NCBI RefSeq assembly: GCF_030767025.1
Contig: NZ_JASITE010000002.1
Coordinates: forward strand, 62,001-126,000
Length of the DNA: 64,000 bases
Reading direction: 5' to 3'
Origin: Nocardia sp. CC227C
GTDB lineage: Bacteria > Actinomycetota > Actinomycetes > Mycobacteriales > Mycobacteriaceae
The position numbers and the translations under genes were made by a program. The first letter of the stretch is position 1. Each line of letters opens with the position of its first letter. Positions 24,633 through 32,290 of the stretch are shown here, one piece after another. The notes under the pieces are model-generated. The model did not search any database. It was not told where the DNA came from and worked only from the letters and a program-made list of their open reading frames with translations.

Positions 24633-25073
24633 TCAGGCGCAGACGCCGCCGGTGTCGACCGTGGTGATGGTGGTGTAGCCGGCGGTGGTGCGGACGTCGG
24701 CCGGGCCGCCGTAGTAGACGGCGCTGACGATGTGCTGGCCGTCGATATCGGGAACCCACGGGATGCTGGCGGTGCCGTCGTGCACCGGGGCGGTGCCGAC
24801 GGTATTGCCCGCCACGCCGGGGAGGCGGCTGAAGAAGTCGACGAAGCCGCCGGTGACCGGGCTGCCGTCGGGCATGGTCACCCGGGCCGTCGCGGTCTGC
24901 GGGCAGCCGACCGCCGCTAGTCCGGCCGCGCCGAGCGCGGAACCCCCCATCGTCACCGACAGATTCGGTGAGACCGCCGCCTGCGCGTGCGGCGCGAGGA
25001 CCGCCGGTAGTGCCAGACAGGCCGCCGCGCACGCGGCGCCTGCCATCAGGCGTGAAGTGTCGAATCCGCTCAT
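24633..25073 (-). CDS. Secreted Ig-like-fold protein
   Basis: This 146-residue protein has a signal peptide ending near AQA-AVSP (residue 33) and a single beta-sandwich domain. The run TARVTMPDGSPVTGGFVDFF followed by GTASIPWVPDIDGQHIVSAV and YTTITTVD matches bacterial Ig-like repeats of the Big_3 type found in surface proteins. Two cysteines (GCPQT and the terminal GGVCA) could link the two ends of the domain. It stands alone with its own terminator. It is probably an envelope or secreted adhesive module; no enzyme motif is present. Confidence 0.75.
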   Translation of the reverse strand: MSGFDTSRLMAGAACAAACLALPAVLAPHAQAAVSPNLSVTMGGSALGAAGLAAVGCPQTATARVTMPDGSPVTGGFVDFFSRLPGVAGNTVGTAPVHDGTASIPWVPDIDGQHIVSAVYYGGPADVRTTAGYTTITTVDTGGVCA

Positions 25074-25280
25074 CGTGCCCCGCCTTTCGGTGAACCCGGG
25101 TCAATCGTGGCCAGATCTTCGAATCGGCTCGCAGGGTATCCGACCGGTGCGCGGTTGTTGCGCAGGCGCGCACCGCCGAATCCGGAAATGGATTGCGTGG
25201 GATTCGGCCCCGGGGCACCATGGGGCGCTGCCGGGGCGGCCCGCCGTGGCGAGACAGCCGATCCGGTGGAGGCCATCCGC

Positions 25281-26528
25281 ATGCCGTCCCCCTCGTCGAC
25301 CGCGGAGCGCGGCCGCGCACTGCCGCTGCTGCGCGCCAATCGCCCGCTCGGCGCGCTGTTCACGGCGCGGGTGGTGTCCTACGCGGGCGACTCCATGAGT
25401 CTGGTCGCGCTCATGCTGCATGTCGCGCACACCACCGGGCAGGGGTTGGCGGTGGCGTTGCTGCTGCTCGTCGGCGATTTCGTGCCCTCGCTGCTGAGTC
25501 CGCTCACCGGTGCGCTCAGCGACCGTTTCGACCGCCGCCGCCTCATGATCGGCTGCGAGCTGGCGCAGGGCGTGCTCGTCCTGCTGATCGCGCTGTCGCT
25601 GCCGCCGTTGCCGCTGCTGCTGGCGCTGGTGGCGGCGCGGTCCATCGCGTCGAATATCTTCCAGCCCGCCTCCCGGTCCGCGGTGCCCGCCATGGTGGCG
25701 GACAAGGACCTGGCGACCGCGAACTCCACCATCGGGTTCGGGGCCAATGCCGCCGAGGCGTTCGGCCCGCTGTTGGCCGCCGCCCTGCTGCCCTTCCTCG
25801 GCATTCGGGGTGTGCTGCTGGTCGACGCGTTCTCGTTCCTGCTGTCGGCGCTGGTCCTGCTCGCCACCCGGCCGATGCCGCCGACCGCGGCGGCCGGAGC
25901 GCCGGGTTCGCTGCTGACCGAGGCCGCGACGGGCCTGCGCTACATCCTGCGCACCCCGGTGGTGCGGATCGTGGCGCTCGGCTTCTGCGCTGTGGTGGCG
26001 TGCAACGGCGTGGACGACGTGGCGCTGGTGTTGCTCGCCACGCAGACCCTGCACTCCGGCGACGCCGCGGTGGGCCTGCTGCTCGGCGCGGTGGGCATCG
26101 GCCTGCTGATCGGCTATGCGCTGATCGGCCGCCTGGGCACCCGCGTCTCGATGACCGCGCTGCTCATCGGCGGCTTCCTGGTCAGCAGCGCCGGAAACCT
26201 GCTCACCGGGCTGGCGTGGTCGGTGACCGCCGCGTTCACCGTGCAGGCCGTGCGCGGTCTGGGCATCGCGGGGATGGACGTGGCGTCCAACACCCTGATC
26301 CAGCGGCTGGTGCCCGACGGCATGCTCGGCCGGGTTTTCGGAAATCTGTACGGCGCCATCGGAATCGCCGCCGCGCTCTCGTATGTCGGGGGCGGGCTGC
26401 TGCTCGACGCCACCGACCCCCGCACCACCCTCGTGGTCGCGGGCGCGGGCGGCACGCTGGTCACGGTGGCGGTGGCGATCGCCCTGCCGCGGGCGCTGCG
26501 CCGCCACGGCCCGCCCGCCCGGGGCTGA
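25281..26528 (+). CDS. MFS transporter
   Basis: This is a 415-residue major-facilitator protein with about 12 hydrophobic helices. The loop 2-3 signature is visible as GALSDRFDRRRLMIG. The ATAN-type segment DLATANSTIGFGANAAEAFG and the late MLGRVFGNLYG are typical of the drug-efflux-like group related to enterobactin exporter EntS. The substrate is unknown. ATG 25281 has GGAGG upstream; open frames starting earlier (25107, 25193) lack coding character. It is followed 16 nt later by a small cytoplasmic protein gene on the same strand. Confidence 0.85.
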   Translation: MPSPSSTAERGRALPLLRANRPLGALFTARVVSYAGDSMSLVALMLHVAHTTGQGLAVALLLLVGDFVPSLLSPLTGALSDRFDRRRLMIGCELAQGVLVLLIALSLPPLPLLLALVAARSIASNIFQPASRSAVPAMVADKDLATANSTIGFGANAAEAFGPLLAAALLPFLGIRGVLLVDAFSFLLSALVLLATRPMPPTAAAGAPGSLLTEAATGLRYILRTPVVRIVALGFCAVVACNGVDDVALVLLATQTLHSGDAAVGLLLGAVGIGLLIGYALIGRLGTRVSMTALLIGGFLVSSAGNLLTGLAWSVTAAFTVQAVRGLGIAGMDVASNTLIQRLVPDGMLGRVFGNLYGAIGIAAALSYVGGGLLLDATDPRTTLVVAGAGGTLVTVAVAIALPRALRRHGPPARG

Positions 26529-26544
26529 CGGCCGCTCTGGTTGG

Positions 26545-26988
26545 ATGGGCGCGGTGACCAGCGTGCCCTTCCGATTGCTCGACCCCGTCCGCTTCGATCG
26601 GGTGATGCCCGCGTGGGCGCCGCACTACCCGCGGTTCGACACGGTGGTGGGGTACTCGGATCTGGGGCACGCCTTCCTGATGAGCACACGGACCGGCGAG
26701 TACGGGCTGCTCGACCCCTACAGTCCGGGCGTCAAGGTCTACGGCCCGTTCGCCGAACTCGCCGATTTCGTGGATCGGGTGCTGTTCGATCCGGATGTGG
26801 TGACGTATGTGCTGCAACCGCACCATGTTTCGGCGATCCGCGCACGCCTGGGCGCGCTGGCGGCCGACGAGGTGTACATCGCCACGCCGTACCCGTTCCT
26901 GGGCGGCTCCGAGGCCCCCGAGTCCTACGACCGGGGCGGGGTCTGGGTGTTCTTCGATCTGGTGGCGCAGGCGCACGGCATGGAGTGA
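26545..26988 (+). CDS. DUF1851-like small protein (possible T6SS-immunity-type fold)
   Basis: This is a 147-residue soluble protein. Its layout, with GHAFLMSTRTGEYGLLDPYS early, a helix FAELADFVDRVLFD, and APESYDRGGVWVFFDLVAQA at the end, resembles DUF1851/Tdi1-like domains that occur as immunity or SUKH-like regulatory proteins. No toxin gene is adjacent, so any immunity role is speculative. ATG 26545 is used; GTG 26554 with GGATGG upstream is an alternative. It is probably co-transcribed with the MFS gene. Confidence 0.6.
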   Translation: MGAVTSVPFRLLDPVRFDRVMPAWAPHYPRFDTVVGYSDLGHAFLMSTRTGEYGLLDPYSPGVKVYGPFAELADFVDRVLFDPDVVTYVLQPHHVSAIRARLGALAADEVYIATPYPFLGGSEAPESYDRGGVWVFFDLVAQAHGME

Positions 26989-27011
26989 TCACCCGCGCGC
27001 CACCGGTGTGC

Positions 27012-27533
27012 TCAGCTGGGATGCCCCGGTTCCAGATCGGCGACGTCGTGGTAGCGCAGCGCCGTCACCGTCGCGGCGGGTGCCGTGCCGTACTCGGGGG
27101 CCAGCACCATCCCCTGGTGGTCGCCGAAGTCGTGGCGCGCCACCACCCGGCCGACGAACCAGGCGGCGGCGTCCTCGAGCAGCGGTGCGCCGTGCGGCCC
27201 CACGTACCACCGGCACCAGCTGAATTTATCCATCTCGTCCCCGGTTTCGGCGCCGAACAATTGCGCGAGAGCGATATTCTCGCGATCCACCACATGCACT
27301 CCGATATGGTTCGCGCGCCGCGCGACACCGTAGGTGTGATTGGCCTTGGAGACACACACCAGAAAACGTGGGGGTTCGATGGCGACCTGCGTGGCGAACC
27401 CCACCACGCAGCCCGCCCGCTCGTCGTCGACGGCCGCGGTCACGATGACGATCGGCGCGTCGGCGGCGGCCGGGGCGGTCCGGCGGCACGGATACCCAGG
27501 ACGGCGCTCGAACAGCGGTGCGCGGCCTCGCAA
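27012..27533 (-). CDS. Flavin reductase-like FMN-binding split-barrel protein
   Basis: This is a protein of up to 173 residues related to flavin reductases that supply reduced FMN to monooxygenases. The core VTAAVDDERAGCVVGFATQV, EPPRFLVCVSKANHTY and IGVHVVDREN, then GDEMDKFSWC, is diagnostic. The usual N-terminal sequence before the first strand (a short helix and LDYPM-like strand) is replaced by a basic Arg/Pro-rich stretch, and the only in-frame start is TTG 27533. Either the N-terminus has diverged or a frameshift has removed it. It follows the zinc-ribbon gene by 12 nt on the same strand. Confidence 0.7.
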   Translation of the reverse strand: MRGRAPLFERRPGYPCRRTAPAAADAPIVIVTAAVDDERAGCVVGFATQVAIEPPRFLVCVSKANHTYGVARRANHIGVHVVDRENIALAQLFGAETGDEMDKFSWCRWYVGPHGAPLLEDAAAWFVGRVVARHDFGDHQGMVLAPEYGTAPAATVTALRYHDVADLEPGHPS

Positions 27534-27545
27534 TCCGTGCCCGGC

Positions 27546-28559
27546 TCATCCGGTCGGCCAGGAGAGGAACCCTGTCCGGCGGGCGCGGTCGTGATCCGGG
27601 TCGTCCGCCGCGTCGACCCGTTCGATCGCCCGCCCCAGTGCGGAGAGCAGTTTGGCGGGCGGTACGGCGGCGATCGGCGCCCACCATCCCTCGGCCAGCC
27701 AGTCGATCCCCGACTCCGGCAGGCCCTCTCGCCGCAGCCGGTCCAGATCGGCGTCGCCGTGCCACGGTTCCCGCAGCCGCAGGGCCGATCGGCTCATCGC
27801 GACGGAGTGCGGCAGCAGGCCGACCGTGACGGCTCGGCCGCCCAGCGCCGCCCGCGCGTCGACGGCGAAGGTGATGCCGCGCACGCTGGCGTCGTGCAGG
27901 AGGAATACCGGAATATCTGCGGGCAGCAGCTCCATCCGGTCCGTCACCAGCATCGACCAGGTCCCCGCCACGTCATTGGCGGTGAGGCAGGCGAGCACGC
28001 TGCGGTCCTGGCACAGCACCGCGTACCGCGGATCCTCCACCGCGGGGGGTCGAATCGTGGTCTCGTCCACCACGCCCGGGGGCGCGGCGCCGTAGGCGCT
28101 CGCCCACGCGCCGATGACGTCGGCGCGAAAGCTGTCGTAGGGCACCGGCATTCGGATCACGGCACGCTCGGCGAACCAGGGCCGCAGCCGCCGCATGCCG
28201 AGCACGACCGACGCCACCAGCACGGCGGTGATCACGATCGCCGCGAACCCCGGCGCACCAACCAGCCAGATGAGCAGCCCGAATCCCACGATGGTGGCGC
28301 AGACCCCCAGCCGCACACGGCGGAACAGGCCGAGTCCATCCGGCAGTTTCGTCCGGGAGGCCGCGTACCAGAGCTGCGCGCCCGTGTAGCACAGCTCCCG
28401 TTCGTCCCGGAGCCGGTCGACCAGTCTGCGCAGGCGCAGATCGTGCAGCCCGAGTGGACTCGCCCCGGGTTCGAGGGCGAAGGACCCTCCGCACTTCGAA
28501 CACCGGCGCTCACCCCGCTCTCGGCGCGGCAGATTCGCACTGCAATGCGGACAGATCAC
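27546..28559 (-). CDS. Zinc-ribbon membrane protein of unknown function
   Basis: This is a 337-residue protein. The N-terminus is a zinc ribbon (CPHC at residues 3-6 and CSKC about 15 residues later). Two membrane helices lie near 85-120 (VCATIVGFGLLIWLVGAPGF and IVITAVLVASVVLG). A long soluble region follows, with RYAVLCQDRSVLACLTANDV and LLPADIPVFLLHDAS. The latter half looks like an alpha/beta domain facing the cytoplasm; I recognise no catalytic motif. GTG 28559 is preceded by GAGGG. The zinc ribbon suggests binding to protein or nucleic acid, but no function can be assigned. Confidence 0.65.
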   Translation of the reverse strand: MICPHCSANLPRRERGERRCSKCGGSFALEPGASPLGLHDLRLRRLVDRLRDERELCYTGAQLWYAASRTKLPDGLGLFRRVRLGVCATIVGFGLLIWLVGAPGFAAIVITAVLVASVVLGMRRLRPWFAERAVIRMPVPYDSFRADVIGAWASAYGAAPPGVVDETTIRPPAVEDPRYAVLCQDRSVLACLTANDVAGTWSMLVTDRMELLPADIPVFLLHDASVRGITFAVDARAALGGRAVTVGLLPHSVAMSRSALRLREPWHGDADLDRLRREGLPESGIDWLAEGWWAPIAAVPPAKLLSALGRAIERVDAADDPDHDRARRTGFLSWPTG

Positions 28560-28612
28560 AACACGCCCTCATCTCGACCCACGGCGGCAGCCGAGTCCCA
28601 GGTTAGTGCGGA

Positions 28613-30121
28613 CTATGAATTTTCTCGCGGGGATCGGCACCGCTGCGGTCGGCGCGGGCGGCGTCGCGGCGTGGTGGACAGCAGCGGTTCGATCGGACCG
28701 TCGTAGCCGGAGGCAATGAGATCGACCGTGGCGGTGAACTTCTCGACGAAGCGTTCGGCGGTCTCGCGGTCGAAGCGGGCCACCGGGTAGCGGAAGGCAC
28801 CGTCGATTCCGACGGCCGCGCCGGTGTGGTCGTACTGCTCGGTGAGACCGAACTCCAGGTCGTGTTTGGCGCGGACCACACCGGTGGGCAGCTCCGTCAC
28901 GGACAGCTCGCCCACCGCGGCGGCCGCGGCCGGGGCGGCGTCGGCGCGTTGCAGGATCAGCGTGGCCTGGAAGAGCGGATGCGATGGATCCTGCGGCAGA
29001 CACCGCTTCAGCCGGGGATTGGGGGTGTCGGGGTGCGCGAAGGCGGCGAGGCTGACCCGCCGCACCTGGTCGAGGAGTTCGGCCAGATCGGCGGTGCGGT
29101 GCAGGCGAATCCGCATGAGCACGTCATCGGCGAGATTGCCGACCAGATCGGCCAGCAGCGGGTCGTCGCGGCCGGACACGGCGGTGGCCACCGTGACGTC
29201 GCGGGAGTTCGCGAAGGCCCCGACACTCAACGCGAACGCGGTCTGCAACAGCATGAACAGGCTGGAGCCGCACCGACGGGCGCGGGCGAGCAGATCGCGA
29301 TGCAACTCGGCGTCGAAGCGGACGGCGACGGTGTCGCCGGTGGCGTCGGGGCGCACCGGTCGCGGTCTGTCGTAGGGGAACTCCAGCGGTGTGGGACGGC
29401 CCGCCAGAGTGATCGCCCAATAGCGCAGCTGGGCACTGGCGCGGCTGTACGGATCGTCGAAGTCGCCCAGGTACTCGTGTTTCCACAGCGTGTAGTCGAC
29501 ATAGTCGACGGGCAGCGGCGGCCAGTCGGGTGCGTGTCCGGCCGCCCGCGCCAGGTACGCGGTCACCAGATCGCGCATGAGCGGGCCGATGGACGCGCCG
29601 TCCACCGAGATGTGGTGAATCACCAAGGCGAGCACCACATCCCGCTGGCCGAGCCGGAAGACCCGCGCCCGGATGGGCAGTTCGGTCGCGAGATCGAATG
29701 CGTGGGAGCTGAACTCGGCGAGTTGCCCGGCGAGGCGGCCGGTGAAGGTGTCCACCACCGCGACGTCGAGGCGGGCGAAGTCGGCGTCCACCACCACCTG
29801 GATCGGACCGTCCACGGCGGGCGGATAGCAGGTGCGCAGCGGCGTGTGCCGCCGCACCACATCCTCTAGCGCGGTGGTGAGGGCGGAAATGTTCACCGCC
29901 TGTCCACGAATTCGAAAAGCGCGAGCAATATTCCAGTCACCCGAAAGTCCGGCCTGCGCGGCATGCCACATACGCTCCTGTGCGGGGGCCAGGGGAATTC
30001 GCGGCGATCTGCGCATCGGGCGTAATGGAAGAGGTTCGGAAACGATTCGCAGGAATTCCTCGTCGTCTGCCGGTCGCCGCCGACCCGCCGAGCTCGCCCA
30101 GGCGGGAACCGGTACGAGCAT
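28613..30121 (-). CDS. Stand-alone condensation-domain protein
   Basis: This 502-residue protein of the NRPS condensation / PapA acyltransferase superfamily forms amide or ester bonds between carrier-bound or CoA-bound acyl groups and an acceptor. The catalytic HHxxxDG is present as HHISVDG. The fold's other landmarks are PLAPAQERMWHAAQ at the N-terminus and ATAVSGRDDPLLADLVGNLADD (the DFGWG/latch region variant). No adenylation or carrier domain follows; the protein ends after LLSTTP with a very basic tail. It is either a free acyltransferase of the PapA kind or the remnant of a larger synthetase. ATG 30121 has AAGGA 8 nt upstream; the frame extends to 30151. Confidence 0.8.
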   Translation of the reverse strand: MLVPVPAWASSAGRRRPADDEEFLRIVSEPLPLRPMRRSPRIPLAPAQERMWHAAQAGLSGDWNIARAFRIRGQAVNISALTTALEDVVRRHTPLRTCYPPAVDGPIQVVVDADFARLDVAVVDTFTGRLAGQLAEFSSHAFDLATELPIRARVFRLGQRDVVLALVIHHISVDGASIGPLMRDLVTAYLARAAGHAPDWPPLPVDYVDYTLWKHEYLGDFDDPYSRASAQLRYWAITLAGRPTPLEFPYDRPRPVRPDATGDTVAVRFDAELHRDLLARARRCGSSLFMLLQTAFALSVGAFANSRDVTVATAVSGRDDPLLADLVGNLADDVLMRIRLHRTADLAELLDQVRRVSLAAFAHPDTPNPRLKRCLPQDPSHPLFQATLILQRADAAPAAAAAVGELSVTELPTGVVRAKHDLEFGLTEQYDHTGAAVGIDGAFRYPVARFDRETAERFVEKFTATVDLIASGYDGPIEPLLSTTPRRRPRRPQRCRSPRENS

Positions 30122-30498
30122 TGCGGCCGTCCTTTCCGCTGCCGCGCGCACATCATCGCCGCCCGTGAATCCGGCAGCATTTCGGGGCGACGAGCGAAAA
30201 CCGTAGCAAGAACTCGGCTATTCGGGTGCCCCTACGAAGGAGACCCGGGTCACCCCGACGTGATCCGGTGGTCGCGAACCCGAACCGGTCCGAGATATCG
30301 CTGCCCGGCTACCGGGCGGCGGCGCGCGCACCTTCGGCCAGTGGGGCCGCAGCGCCCGCGGACGCCTTCCGCTGAACTGCGGCGCAGCCGGTTTTCCCGA
30401 TCAGTAGCGCGAATTCTTGGCCGGGAGGGCAGTCGCCCCGTACGGTATCCCGAGGTCGGGAATTGGAACCAAAGCATCCCCACAGCAAGGAGATTCAT
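30122..30498. other. Divergent intergenic region, about 375 bp
   Basis: This lies between the condensation-domain gene (minus) and a small secreted protein gene (plus). It should hold two divergent promoters. I see GC-rich short inverted repeats such as CCCGGCTACCGGG (about 30304-30316) but no clear -10/-35 pair, RNA gene or coding frame. Confidence 0.4.
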
Positions 30499-30813
30499 AT
30501 GATCAACGTCCGGACTGCGGCACTGGTGGGCGTCGCCGCGGCCGCGCTGACCGCCTTCGGCGGCGGCACCGCCAGCGCTGGTAACCCCGCGGACTTCGAC
30601 GCGCAGGCCACCCAGGTCTGCCGGGAGACCGGCAATGGGGAGTACCAGAAGGTCCAGTTCGCGATCCAGGGCTACCCGGCCTTCGTGAACTGCATCAGCG
30701 GCCCCGACATCAAGATCACCCCCATGCCCGCCGGAGCGTACTGCACGATCGCCGGCATCCCGCCGCGCGAGGGCGAGGCGGACGGCACCGGTGCCTGCCG
30801 CCTGATCGGCTGA
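30499..30813 (+). CDS. Small secreted protein with conserved-looking cysteines
   Basis: This is a 104-residue protein with a signal peptide ending near ASA-GNP (residue 27) and a short mature domain containing Cys in TQVCRET, FVNCIS, AYCTI and GACRL, probably two disulfides. AAGGAG lies 6 nt before the ATG, giving a confident start. There is no recognised family. It has its own hairpin terminator, so it is probably a single-gene transcript for an extracellular protein. Confidence 0.75.
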   Translation: MINVRTAALVGVAAAALTAFGGGTASAGNPADFDAQATQVCRETGNGEYQKVQFAIQGYPAFVNCISGPDIKITPMPAGAYCTIAGIPPREGEADGTGACRLIG

Positions 30814-30834
30814 CAACTCCACGCTCAGCCATTC

Positions 30835-30877
30835 GGAGCCGACGAGGCCGGACACCGCGCCCGGCCGCGTCGGCTCC
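30835..30877 (+). terminator. Long hairpin terminator
   Basis: GGAGCCGACG (30835-30844) pairs with CGTCGGCTCC (30868-30877), and inside it GGCCGG (30846-30851) pairs with CCGGCC (30861-30866), giving a 16-bp stem with one mismatch pair. It starts 22 nt after the secreted protein stop codon. Confidence 0.85.
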
Positions 30878-31066
30878 TTCGCGTCCGCACCCGCCGGTCC
30901 GCGTGGGTGAGCCGAGGCCGGTGGCACGAATCCGACCCGGAGACGCTTTCGGGGGACCGCACACCCCTCTGGACAGCAAATGCCCCGCAAGCGCATCATT
31001 TTCTTACCGTCCAGTGCCGTTCGTCGGGGGAACGTCAAAGGAAATCCCGAACGGATGGAAGAGATC

Positions 31067-31597
31067 ATGTTTATCAAGAAATTGGTGGCGACAGCGGTGT
31101 TCGCCGTAGCGGCCACCGGAATCACCATGGCAACGGCACACGGTCAGGCGGGCCTCAGCGTCAGCGGGGTGGACGGCTCGGTCGGCTACACCGCGACCCT
31201 GGCCGCGGACCATTCGAATGCCTTGGTCACCCTCGCCTCCGGCAAATTCGTCCTCACTCCGGACGCCGTGCAGGTGGTGGCGGACAATGGCGCGGTCGTC
31301 GGAGCGATCCCGACGAGCCTGCGCACGGAGGCCGGCGCGAACCTCGCCGTCACGCCGACCCTGCACAGTGACACCGCATTGACCCTCGCCCCGGTGGGCG
31401 GGCCGACACCGGCCGCGGTCACCTCGCAGGACCTGCCCTTCATGCATGAGGCCGGCGGACCCGGCCACATCTTCGCGGGCATCGCGATCGGCTGCGTCGT
31501 CGGCGTGCTGATCGGCATCTGGTTCTTCCTGGTCGGCGCGATCGTCGGCTGCTTCGTCGGTGCCGTCATCGGCGGATTCATCGGCGCGGCGTGGTGA
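31067..31597 (+). CDS. Exported protein with C-terminal glycine-zipper membrane segment
   Basis: This is a 176-residue protein. A signal peptide (KKLVATAVFAVAATGITMA) is followed by about 105 residues of beta-rich extracytoplasmic domain, then a C-terminal hydrophobic region of about 45 residues with regular glycines (AIGCVVGVLIGIWFFLVGAI, then GCFVGAVIGGFIGAAW). The GxxxG-like periodicity fits two packed membrane helices. GGAAGAG precedes ATG 31067. Proteins of this layout recur in Nocardia, but their function is not known to me. It converges with the HxlR gene with 12 bp between stops. Confidence 0.7.
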   Translation: MFIKKLVATAVFAVAATGITMATAHGQAGLSVSGVDGSVGYTATLAADHSNALVTLASGKFVLTPDAVQVVADNGAVVGAIPTSLRTEAGANLAVTPTLHSDTALTLAPVGGPTPAAVTSQDLPFMHEAGGPGHIFAGIAIGCVVGVLIGIWFFLVGAIVGCFVGAVIGGFIGAAW

Positions 31598-31609
31598 GAA
31601 TCGGGTCGT

Positions 31610-32197
31610 TCACCGTTCCGGCGCAGGCGACTTCGCAGCCTCGGTGAGGGACCGTGCGCCCGTGGCCACCGCGATGGCCACGGACAGATCGAGATGGAGT
31701 TCGAGGTCGGGGTCGACGGCGGGACCGTCGTAGTGGGCGATCCCGCTGTCGGTGACCGTATAGTGCAATGCCGTTTCGCCGATTCGCACGGTAACGGTAC
31801 CCTTCGGAATCATTTGCGCCACAGCACGTCCCAGCGGCAGCGCGAACCAGTGGGCACGCACGGCGTCGGTGGCGCGGCGCTCGCCGAGCAGTGGCGTCCC
31901 CCAGGCGGAGAGCGCGTCGAGCACGGGCCGTAGCGCGAGCCCCGCGGGCGTGAGCTCGTAGACGGCCGTCGCGGCCCGCGTTCCGGCCCGACCGCGCGTC
32001 AGAACGCCCTCGCGTTCCAGATCCTTGAGCCGCGCGGCGAGCATATCGGTGCTGATGCCCGGTAGATCGGCGAACAGATCGCTGTAACGGCGCGGCCCGG
32101 AACACAGTTCGCGCACCACCAGCAGACTCCAGCGGTCCCCGACGATGTCGAGGGCCCGGCTGACTGCGCAGTAGTGGTCGTAGCTTCGGCGTGGCAC
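31610..32197 (-). CDS. HxlR-family winged-helix transcriptional regulator
   Basis: This is a 195-residue protein. Residues 8-105 are an HxlR/MarR-like winged helix: CAVSRALDIVGDRWSLLVVR, then RRYSDLFADLPGISTDMLAA and LKDLEREGVL, with YELTPAGLALRPVLDALSAW closing the domain. The C-terminal 80 residues form an added alpha/beta (SCP2-like) domain, ending with LHLDLSVAIAVATGARSL, that may bind a ligand. GTG 32197 is the only start giving the family N-terminus; the frame to 33166 is a shadow of alaA. It is divergent from alaA across a 93-bp gap holding a perfect palindrome, so it very likely regulates itself and alaA. Confidence 0.9.
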   Translation of the reverse strand: MPRRSYDHYCAVSRALDIVGDRWSLLVVRELCSGPRRYSDLFADLPGISTDMLAARLKDLEREGVLTRGRAGTRAATAVYELTPAGLALRPVLDALSAWGTPLLGERRATDAVRAHWFALPLGRAVAQMIPKGTVTVRIGETALHYTVTDSGIAHYDGPAVDPDLELHLDLSVAIAVATGARSLTEAAKSPAPER

Positions 32198-32215
32198 GGG
32201 CCCACTGTAACGTGT

Positions 32216-32255
32216 CACTTGGAAATTCCAAGTGCAAACTTTGATTTTCCAAGTA
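32216..32255. promoter_or_regulatory. HxlR operator: 19-bp palindrome plus a second half-site
   Basis: CACTTGGAA-A-TTCCAAGTG (32216-32234) is a perfect 9-bp inverted repeat with one central base. A further half-site TTCCAAGTA lies at 32247-32255, exactly 21 bp (two helical turns) from the right arm. The element sits between the divergent starts of the HxlR regulator and alaA and is the obvious binding site for the regulator. Confidence 0.8.
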
Positions 32256-32290
32256 GAGTGTGCGGCAACCGGATCGAGAAGGGGTTGTTC

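Noticed and set aside
28613..30121. Start of a non-ribosomal peptide gene cluster
   Set aside because: Only one condensation domain is present; no adenylation, carrier or thioesterase domain or tailoring set lies nearby.
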